Shown here: in pieces, positions 52,085-59,734 of the stretch
Layout of the letters: each line of letters starts with the position of its first letter
Numbering within the stretch: position 1 is the stretch's first letter
Assembly: GCA_964610155.1 (NCBI GenBank)
Contig: CAZSUY010000001.1
Span: forward strand, 317,007 to 381,006
Reading direction: 5' to 3'
From: JAFGBM01 sp964610155
GTDB taxonomy: Bacteria > Actinomycetota > Actinomycetes > Actinomycetales > Demequinaceae
Length of the DNA stretch: 64,000 bases
Program-made: the position numbers and the translations under genes
The notes under the pieces: generated by a model
What the model saw: the letters and a program-made list of their open reading frames with translations, nothing else
Databases searched by the model: none
Told to the model about the DNA's origin: nothing

Positions 52085-53164
52085 TCAGCGCTCGATCTCG
52101 CCCGTGATGAAGGCCTCGACGTTCTTGCGGGCCTGGGTGTCCTCGTTCTGCACGGGCGGCGACTTCATGAAGTACGACGCTGGGCTGAGCAGGGGGCCAC
52201 CGATGCCACGATCGAGGGCAATCTTGGCCGCTCGAACGGCATCGATGATGATGCCGGCAGAGTTCGGGGAGTCCCAGACCTCGAGCTTGTACTCCAGGTT
52301 GAGGGGGACCTCACCAAACGCGCGACCCTCGAGGCGGACGTAGGCCCACTTGCGGTCGTCGAGCCACGGGATGTAGTCGGACGGACCGATGTGGACGTTC
52401 CTCGCCCCCATGTCGTGATCCATGTTGGACGTCACGGCATTGGTCTTCGAGATTTTCTTCGACTCGAGTCGGTCGCGCTCCAGCATGTTTTTGAAGTCCA
52501 TGTTGCCGCCGACATTGAGCTGATAGGTGCGGTCCAGCACGACTCCGCGATCCTCGAAGAGGCGGGCGAGCACCCGGTGCGTGATCGTCGCGCCGACCTG
52601 AGACTTCACGTCGTCACCGACGATCGGGACTCCGGCGTCCTCAAACTTCTTGGCCCATACGGGGTCGGAGGCGATGAACACCGGCAGGGCGTTGACGAAC
52701 GCCGCCTTGGCGTCAATCGCGCACTGCGCGTAGTACTTCGCCGCGTCCTCCGATCCCACGGGGAGGTAGCACACGAGGACGTCGGCCTTGGTGTCCTTCA
52801 GAACCTGGACGATGTCGACCGGTTCCGCGTCGGATTCCTCGATGGTCTCCCGGTAGTACTTCCCGAGGCCGTCGAGGGTGTGTCCACGCTGAACGGTGAT
52901 ATTCGTCTTGGGTACGTCGCAGATCTTGATGGTGTTGTTTTCAGATGCCTTGGTCGCCTCAACGAGTTCCAGCCCGACCTTCTTCTGGTCCACGTCGAAG
53001 GCCGCCACGAACTCGATGTCGCTGATGTGGTAGTCGCCGAACTGGACGTGCATAAGGCCAGGCACGGTATCTGTTGGTTTCGCGTCCTTGTAGTACTCGA
53101 CGCCCTGAATGAGAGACGTCGCACAGTTGCCGACGCCGATGATGGCCACGCGCAACTTTGCCAT
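52085..53164 (-). CDS. ino1: Inositol-3-phosphate synthase
   Basis: A 359-residue NAD-dependent enzyme converting glucose-6-phosphate to inositol-3-phosphate, the start of phosphatidylinositol and, in many actinobacteria, mycothiol synthesis. Motifs: LRVAIIGVGNCATSLIQG (Rossmann fold), CYLPVGSEDAAKYYAQCAID, IVGDDVKSQVGATITHRVLA, and NVGGNMDFKNML. The short actinobacterial/archaeal form is expected at this length. ATG 53164 has AGGGGA seven bases upstream. The padR gene ends 28 bp before it on the same strand. Confidence 0.95.
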   Translation of the reverse strand: MAKLRVAIIGVGNCATSLIQGVEYYKDAKPTDTVPGLMHVQFGDYHISDIEFVAAFDVDQKKVGLELVEATKASENNTIKICDVPKTNITVQRGHTLDGLGKYYRETIEESDAEPVDIVQVLKDTKADVLVCYLPVGSEDAAKYYAQCAIDAKAAFVNALPVFIASDPVWAKKFEDAGVPIVGDDVKSQVGATITHRVLARLFEDRGVVLDRTYQLNVGGNMDFKNMLERDRLESKKISKTNAVTSNMDHDMGARNVHIGPSDYIPWLDDRKWAYVRLEGRAFGEVPLNLEYKLEVWDSPNSAGIIIDAVRAAKIALDRGIGGPLLSPASYFMKSPPVQNEDTQARKNVEAFITGEIER

Positions 53165-53187
53165 TTGCTTTCCCCTAACCTATGTCG

Positions 53188-53201
53188 TCCGCCTAGGCGG
53201 A
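53188..53201. terminator. Palindrome at the padR stop codon
   Basis: TCCGCCTAGGCGGA is a perfect palindrome spanning the padR stop (53193-53195) and lying 24 bp before ino1. The same CCGCC-TAGGCGG theme occurs at the rmlB terminator (3062-3083). It could end or attenuate padR transcription before ino1. Confidence 0.4.
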
Positions 53202-53759
53202 ATTATTGTCCGTCCCGCCAAGGGCGGATCGTTCTTCTTCGATCAAGCGGTCAAGCCACTCGACCTCGCGCTCGACCGTTTCCAGGCCGTGGCGCTGAAG
53301 CTCTGCCGTGTATGCCTCGTGCCGGTCGCGGACGCGGCGGAAGGCAGCACCCGTCTCCTCTAGACGCTCGGCAAGCCGGGTGCGACGTCCCTCGAGGATA
53401 CGAAGGCGAGTCGCAGGAGCCGTTCGATCAAACATCGAGAAACGCACGTCAAACGTGCCGTCCTCCCACGATGAAGTTCCGGCACTTGCCAACTCTTTCT
53501 CGAATTGGTCCCGTCCGGCATCGGTGAGGCGGTACGCGATCTTGGATCGACGAGACCCCTTCACCAAGAGGTCGTCGGCATCCATGCCGATCAGCCCCGA
53601 GGCCATCATGCGCTTGAGCGCTGGGTAGAGCGAGCCATAACTGAGGGCCCTGAAGGGGCCAAGCTCGCTCCCCAGGCGTTTGCGGATCTGGTACCCATGA
53701 AGGGGGGAGCGTTCGAGGATGCCTAAGATTGCGAATGTCAGGACATTCGAATGGGGCAT
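53193..53759 (-). CDS. PadR-family transcriptional regulator
   Basis: A 188-residue regulator. The winged-helix domain reads VLTFAILGILERSPLHGYQI, RKRLGSELG, YGSLYPALKRMMASGLI and RLTDAGRDQFEKELA; a coiled C-terminal dimerisation helix (PadR_2/VirgR-like) ends near LDRLIEEERS. It sits upstream of ino1, as Rv0047c does in mycobacteria. ATG 53759 has GGGAGG five bases upstream. A perfect inverted repeat in its upstream gap is a candidate operator. The inducer is unknown. Confidence 0.92.
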   Translation of the reverse strand: MPHSNVLTFAILGILERSPLHGYQIRKRLGSELGPFRALSYGSLYPALKRMMASGLIGMDADDLLVKGSRRSKIAYRLTDAGRDQFEKELASAGTSSWEDGTFDVRFSMFDRTAPATRLRILEGRRTRLAERLEETGAAFRRVRDRHEAYTAELQRHGLETVEREVEWLDRLIEEERSALGGTDNNSA

Positions 53760-53825
53760 TTCGCCTCCCTCCCTTCGTTTTCGGGGCGGCACGGAGTGCC
53801 ACGAAAAGTCACGATAGCATAACGT

Positions 53826-53842
53826 TGTATCGGCGCGATACA
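53826..53842. promoter_or_regulatory. Candidate PadR operator, perfect 7-3-7 inverted repeat
   Basis: TGTATCG-GCG-CGATACA lies in the divergent gap between padR (start 53759) and the class A PBP gene (start 53928). PadR proteins bind inverted repeats of this size, usually near their own promoter. I did not notice another copy in the window. Binding by the adjacent PadR is inference. Confidence 0.5.
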
Positions 53843-53927
53843 TCGCATACGCATGAAATGGCCATCACCCGGCTTCCATCGCGAGCCATCGGTGGATACC
53901 GCGAGGCCAGAGCCTAGACTCCAGAGC

Positions 53928-56150
53928 GTGGATGACAAGACCCAGCCTCCGAAGCGACCCAAGGGCGCGTCGCCAAGGTCGGACGACAATCGATTCAGCA
54001 AAGACCAGCGCACGGACACTGGGCGTCCCATGTCGATTCCGCCGAAACGAACCGGCCAGATCGGTGTGGGTCAGACTGGTCCCGGCCAGACCCGCACCGG
54101 TGTAACGGCCACAAATACGAAGGTCGGTAAGCCGCCCGAGCCTCCTCGCCCGACCTGGCTCCGGTGGCTCAGGAAGATCGGATTCTGGGGGACGCTGGGC
54201 TTTCTCTTCCTCGTGACCGTCGTCTTCGTAGGTTCAATCATCGTGTACTTGCGAACCCCTATCCCGCTGCCCGACGACTTTGCGCAGGCGCAGGCGTCGA
54301 TCATCTACTACTCGGACGGGGAGACGGAGATGGGTCGCCTGGGGGTGGCGAACCGGGAGAACGTCGACATCGAGATCCTTCCCGAGTGGGTTCCACAGGC
54401 GGTGGTGGCGGCGGAGGATCGGACCTTCTACACGAACCCCGGGGTGGATTTCGCGGGAATGGTGCGCGCAATGGTCAAGACCGTTTTCACCGGGCACAAG
54501 CAGGGCGGATCGACCATCACCCAGCAGTACGTCGAGAGGTACTACGTCGGCGAGACCACCACCGACCTGATGGGCAAGTGGAAGGAGGCCCTGCTCGCCC
54601 TCAAGATCGACAGGGAGCAGGACAAGGACGCCATCCTTGAGAACTACCTCAACACCGTCTACCTCGGGAGGGGGGCATACGGGATTCAGGCGGCCGCGCG
54701 CGAATACTACGACAAACCCGCCTCCGAGCTCAGCCTGTCCGAGGCGGCGATGCTTGCCGGCATCCTCCCGGCCCCGAGTTCGTGGGATCCCCGCAACGAT
54801 CACGACCAGGCCGTTGCACGGTGGAACTACGTGCTCGACGGGATGGTGGGCCTGGGTTACCTGGACCCAGCCGATCGCCTCAGGCTCGATTTCCCCGAGC
54901 CGATCGAGTACGTCAACGACGACGTGTACGCAGGGCCCAACGGGTACATCCTCAAGGCGGCCATCCAGGAGGTGGCCGACGAGGCCGGGATTTCGATCGA
55001 AGAGATCGAGATGAGGGGCTACAGGATCATCACGACCATCGACGCGCCGACGCAGGGGGCAGCGGTCGCCGCGGCTCAGTCGATGGCGACGGATCACAGC
55101 CCCAACCTCAGGGTGGCGATCGTGACTCTGGATCCCGCGACGGGCGCGATCACGTCGATGTATGGAGGGGCGGACTACCTCACGGTCCAGCGGAACGCCG
55201 TCACGCAGGACATCGCCCAGGCGGGTTCGACGTTCAAGCCGTTCGCCCTCGTTTCGGCACTTGAGTCGGGGATGGCCCTGGAATCGGAGTACAACGGGGA
55301 CTCCCCACAAGTCGTCGAAGGGTTCACCCGTCCGGTAAAGAACTTCGGGAATCAGAGCTTTGGGCAGATCGATCTCATTCATGCCACCGCGAACTCGGTC
55401 AACACGGTGTACGTCCAGGTTGCCCGAGACGTGGGCCCAAGCAAGGTGGTCGACGCCGCGATCAGGGCAGGTGTCCCCGAGGACACCGCCGGCCTTGAGG
55501 CCAACCCCGCCAATGTGCTCGGGACGGCGTCCCCCCACCCCCTCGACATGGCCTCGGCCTATGCCACCTTTGCCTCCGGGGGTTTCCATCGGGAGCCCTT
55601 CTTAGTCTCATCGGTGTACCGGGCCGACAACACCGTGGCGTATGAGCATGTCAGCGTGAGTGAGCAGGTCTTCAGTTCGGCGGTCATGGCGGAGGTGACC
55701 TTCGCGCTTCAGAAGGTGGTGGTCTACGGATCGGGAAAGTATGCCAACAGCCTCGGTCGCCCGATCGCGGGCAAGACCGGAACCTCTACGGACAATCAAT
55801 CCGCTTGGTTCATCGGCTTCACGCCTCAGGTGGTCGGCGCCGTTGCGCTATATCAGGTAGGCGAGGACGGATCGGTAGAGACGATCACCCCGTTCGGCGG
55901 CTCCAAGCAGATCACGGGCGGTTCGATTCCCGTCAGGGTGTGGACCACGATGATGGAGTCGATTCTTGCGGGCCTGCCGATCGAGCAGTTCCCCCCAAGG
56001 AGTTACATCGGCGAGGCGATCATCCCCGGTCCCTCGTCGTCTCCTAGCCCCAGCCCCAGTCCGAGCCCAACACCGAGCGCCACCCCAAGTCCGACCCCCG
56101 TCGTGACCCCAAACCCAACACCCTCCATCGCCCCATCGACCAACCCCTAG
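53928..56150 (+). CDS. ponA: Class A penicillin-binding protein (bifunctional transglycosylase-transpeptidase)
   Basis: A 740-residue PBP1. A disordered cytosolic N-terminus of about 95 residues precedes one membrane helix. The GT51 domain has VVAAEDRTFYTNPGVDF (catalytic Glu) and GGSTITQQYVERYYVG; the transpeptidase has GSTFKPFALVSALE (SxxK), ANSVNTVYVQ (SxN) and GKTGTSTDN (KTG). A Pro/Ser-rich tail ends the protein. GTG 53928 is preferred: TAGACT lies 7 nt upstream, and the conserved part starts well after it. ATG 53853 is the alternative. The ino1-padR-PBP1-rpsF order is the mycobacterial one. Confidence 0.93.
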   Translation: MDDKTQPPKRPKGASPRSDDNRFSKDQRTDTGRPMSIPPKRTGQIGVGQTGPGQTRTGVTATNTKVGKPPEPPRPTWLRWLRKIGFWGTLGFLFLVTVVFVGSIIVYLRTPIPLPDDFAQAQASIIYYSDGETEMGRLGVANRENVDIEILPEWVPQAVVAAEDRTFYTNPGVDFAGMVRAMVKTVFTGHKQGGSTITQQYVERYYVGETTTDLMGKWKEALLALKIDREQDKDAILENYLNTVYLGRGAYGIQAAAREYYDKPASELSLSEAAMLAGILPAPSSWDPRNDHDQAVARWNYVLDGMVGLGYLDPADRLRLDFPEPIEYVNDDVYAGPNGYILKAAIQEVADEAGISIEEIEMRGYRIITTIDAPTQGAAVAAAQSMATDHSPNLRVAIVTLDPATGAITSMYGGADYLTVQRNAVTQDIAQAGSTFKPFALVSALESGMALESEYNGDSPQVVEGFTRPVKNFGNQSFGQIDLIHATANSVNTVYVQVARDVGPSKVVDAAIRAGVPEDTAGLEANPANVLGTASPHPLDMASAYATFASGGFHREPFLVSSVYRADNTVAYEHVSVSEQVFSSAVMAEVTFALQKVVVYGSGKYANSLGRPIAGKTGTSTDNQSAWFIGFTPQVVGAVALYQVGEDGSVETITPFGGSKQITGGSIPVRVWTTMMESILAGLPIEQFPPRSYIGEAIIPGPSSSPSPSPSPSPTPSATPSPTPVVTPNPTPSIAPSTNP

Positions 56151-56247
56151 CACGGTCGGGATGGAGTGGGGTTTTCGAGTAACGCTCAGGGCTGTATCCT
56201 TATCCGCGTGCCTTGACACCGTTTGAGGTACCGCAAGCACGCATGAC

Positions 56248-56291
56248 CCTCCTGCCGCGGAGAGACCGTGGCCGCCATAGTCCAGAGGAGG
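56248..56291 (+). promoter_or_regulatory. rpsF leader RNA able to sequester its ribosome-binding site
   Basis: CCTCCT (56248-56253) is exactly complementary to the rpsF Shine-Dalgarno AGGAGG (56286-56291). Between them a second hairpin, GCCGCGG-AGAGA-CCGTGGC (56254-56272), stacks directly on the outer stem. The layout is that of a translational autoregulator. In other bacteria the S6:S18 complex represses rpsF through a structured leader; a shared motif here is not proven. Confidence 0.5.
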
Positions 56292-56301
56292 TGGGTTTCA
56301 G

Positions 56302-56592
56302 TTGCGTCAGTACGAAATGATGGTCATCCTCGACCCCGAGGTGGACGAGCGGACGGTAGAGCCGTCGCTCGATCAGTATCTCGCCGTGGTGAAGGACGAC
56401 AAAGGAACCGTCGACAAGGTCGACATCTGGGGCCGACGTCGCCTCGCGTATCCAATCAAGAAGCGGAACGACGGCATTTATGCCGTCATCAATTTCACCG
56501 CACACGCCACGACGGCGAAAGAACTCGAACGCCAACTCGGACTCAACGAGGTCGTCTTGAGGACGATGCTCCTTCGGCCCGAGGCCCACTGA
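56302..56592 (+). CDS. rpsF: 30S ribosomal protein S6
   Basis: A 96-residue protein of the small-subunit platform that pairs with S18. MRQYEMMVILDPEVDERTVE, WGRRRLAYPIKKRNDGIYAV and RTMLLRPEAH are the S6 blocks. The start is TTG 56302, with AGGAGGTGG about ten bases upstream. It is the first gene of rpsF-ssb-rpsR-rplI. The upstream leader is a candidate regulatory structure. Confidence 0.95.
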   Translation: MRQYEMMVILDPEVDERTVEPSLDQYLAVVKDDKGTVDKVDIWGRRRLAYPIKKRNDGIYAVINFTAHATTAKELERQLGLNEVVLRTMLLRPEAH

Positions 56593-56614
56593 GACCCAAG
56601 AAAGCGAGGTCATC

Positions 56615-57070
56615 ATGGCAGGGGACACTCAGATAACCATCGTCGGCAACCTCACCGCCGATCCCGAATTGAAATTCATCCAATCCGGGGCCGCGGTCGT
56701 GAACTTCACGGTCGCCTCGACCCCCCGATCTTTTGACCGCAACACCAATGAGTGGAAGGACGGGGAAGCCCTCTTCCTGCGCTGCTCGCTCTGGCGGGAG
56801 GCCGCCGAAAATGTAGCGGAGTCGCTAACCAAGGGGATGCGGGTCGTCGTTGTCGGGCGACTGGTATCGCGTTCTTGGGAGACCAACGGCGAGAAGCGAA
56901 CGGTCAACGAAATCCAGGTCGACGAGATCGGCCCCTCACTTCGGTATGCCACGGCGAAGGTCCAGAAGACCCAGCGATCGGGCGGAGCCTCCGGTGGCGG
57001 TGCCCCCCGGGGAGGTTCGGACAGCGACCCGTGGGCCACGGCCCCGGTGAGCGACGAACCACCCTTCTAA
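56615..57070 (+). CDS. ssb: Single-stranded DNA-binding protein
   Basis: A 151-residue OB-fold protein. ITIVGNLTADPELKFIQSG, FLRCSLWREAAENVAESL and VVVVGRLVSRSWETNGEKR are the core motifs, followed by a glycine-rich linker and an acidic tip ending DEPPF, the interaction site for replication and repair proteins. ATG 56615. It sits between rpsF and rpsR as usual. Confidence 0.96.
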   Translation: MAGDTQITIVGNLTADPELKFIQSGAAVVNFTVASTPRSFDRNTNEWKDGEALFLRCSLWREAAENVAESLTKGMRVVVVGRLVSRSWETNGEKRTVNEIQVDEIGPSLRYATAKVQKTQRSGGASGGGAPRGGSDSDPWATAPVSDEPPF

Positions 57071-57086
57071 GAGAAACGGAAATCCT

Positions 57087-57350
57087 GTGGGAGAGAAAAA
57101 AAGAGAAGACAGATCAGACAAGAAAGAGCTCCGCAAGCCGCGGAAGAAGACGAACCCGCTGCTTGGGGTGAAGAACGTCGTCATCGACTACAAGGACACC
57201 GCCTTGCTCAGGAAGTTCATCTCGGACCGTGGGAAGATCCGTTCCCGTCGGGTGACCGGGGTGACGGTCCAGGAGCAACGCCAGATCGCCCGCGCCGTCA
57301 AGATCGCGCGAGAGATGGCCCTGCTCCCCTATTCCGGCTCCGGCCGGTAG
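57087..57350 (+). CDS. rpsR: 30S ribosomal protein S18 (zinc-free form)
   Basis: An 87-residue protein with the S18 core YKDTALLRKFISDRGKIRSR and RQIARAVKIAREMALLPY. The N-terminal region is Lys-rich and the CxxC-type zinc ligands of the C+ form are missing (KKTNPLLGVKN occupies the place). It is therefore the zinc-independent form, often induced at low zinc when a second copy exists. Only one copy is in this window. Start GTG 57087. Confidence 0.95.
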   Translation: MGEKKREDRSDKKELRKPRKKTNPLLGVKNVVIDYKDTALLRKFISDRGKIRSRRVTGVTVQEQRQIARAVKIAREMALLPYSGSGR

Positions 57351-57359
57351 GGGGACGGC

Positions 57360-57806
57360 ATGGCGAAGGTGATTCTGACGCATGAGGTATCAGGCCTGGG
57401 CATCGCCGGAGATGTGGTGGAGGTCAAGGACGGGTACGCTCGCAACTTCCTCATGCCCCGGAAACTGGCGACCCCCTGGTCTGGAGGCGCAGAGAAGCAG
57501 ATCGAGGGGATGCGCAAGACCCAGAGGACCAAGGCACTCGCGAGCGTCGAGGAGGCACAGTCCGCCAGGGACTCGCTTCAGTCCGAACCGATCATGATCG
57601 TGGCGAAGGCCGGGGAGTCTGGTCGCCTCTTTGGGGCCGTGACGACCGCCAACATCGCCAAGGCGATCGGCGACAGGGTCGTGGTCGACAAGCGGCGCAT
57701 CCACGTCGCGCACCCGATCAAGACCCTCGGAGACCACCTGGTGGAGATCGGCCTGCACGACGGGGTGAGCGCGACGGTGACCGTGACGGTGATTTCGGGA
57801 GAGTAG
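57360..57806 (+). CDS. rplI: 50S ribosomal protein L9
   Basis: A 148-residue protein with two globular domains joined by a helix. MAKVILTHEVSGLGIAGDVV, VKDGYARNFLMPRKLA, then AGESGRLFGAVTTANIA and the C-terminal VTVISGE are typical. ATG 57360 follows rpsR by 9 bp. A 391-bp spacer separates it from dnaB. Confidence 0.95.
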   Translation: MAKVILTHEVSGLGIAGDVVEVKDGYARNFLMPRKLATPWSGGAEKQIEGMRKTQRTKALASVEEAQSARDSLQSEPIMIVAKAGESGRLFGAVTTANIAKAIGDRVVVDKRRIHVAHPIKTLGDHLVEIGLHDGVSATVTVTVISGE

Positions 57807-58197
57807 CGGCGTTTTCGGGGGTTTCCGTCCCGGAGGATTGGGCCAGTCACGCGACACGCCGAGGTGCGACACGCCCGGGATATTTCCCCAGGGACTGTCC
57901 CCAGGGGCGTCACGGACGTTTTCCCTAGTAGATGGCCTATTGGGGTGAAGTCGGAATCGAGATTCACACTTGTATCCACAGGCTTGGGGGATGCATTGCG
58001 GGTTTGTTCACAGGCGGTCCACGGAACGGGCCCAGCCATCCACATCGTTCATCACTCATCCACACCGTATCCCGGAAGGAAATTGCGCGCAGTGCGCGGT
58101 TTTCGGCTAACGTCGCCTGTCAGAGGGGCACGGGATACTTTCACAATGCGGTGACCCGGGTTGGTATTCACGCGCACTGGACGCTGAAAGGAGAACG
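57807..58197. promoter_or_regulatory. rplI-dnaB spacer with DnaA-box-like cluster and short direct repeats
   Basis: No gene is convincing here. It holds GTATCCACA (57972-57980), TTGTTCACA (58004-58012), CCATCCACA (58036-58044) and TCATCCACA (58056-58064), all on the plus strand and each one or two bases from TTATCCACA. It also holds two copies of GCGACACGCC (57851-57860, 57866-57875) at 15-bp spacing, and a GC-rich CCCCAGGG repeat near 57890-57910 that may terminate rplI. It could regulate dnaB or bind DnaA. Confidence 0.5.
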
Positions 58198-59550
<1,353 letters not shown>

Positions 59551-59564
59551 GGGTTTGTAGGGAC

Positions 59565-59631
59565 CAATTGAAGATTGCATTTACCAGAACTACTTTGCAT
59601 GGACGTTGCACAATCCCAACTGAAGATTGCA
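59565..59631. repeat. Two 15-bp near-identical repeats just after dnaB
   Basis: CAATTGAAGATTGCA (59565-59579) and CAACTGAAGATTGCA (59617-59631) differ at one base, 52 bp apart, starting 15 bp after the dnaB stop. TTGCACAATC between them is a partial inverted version. Repeated short motifs like this are seen at ends of some transposable elements; no transposase is visible here. Confidence 0.6.
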
Positions 59632-59734
59632 CACGGCTGTAGGACGTCATCCGAGTTGTTCACCAGTTGGCCAATCGGTGTGATCGCTAAATGCGATGTT
59701 TGACGGCGAGAAACACAGTCAGGGGGCGCGGCAC

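Noticed and set aside
52064..53527. A 487-codon plus-strand frame opposite ino1 and padR
   Set aside because: It mirrors two well-supported genes and shows no family-like sequence; long antisense frames are expected at this GC content.
54234..55589. A 451-codon minus-strand frame opposite the class A PBP gene
   Set aside because: It is rich in His/Arg/Gly/Asp/Val in the pattern of antisense translation, and the plus strand has all PBP motifs.
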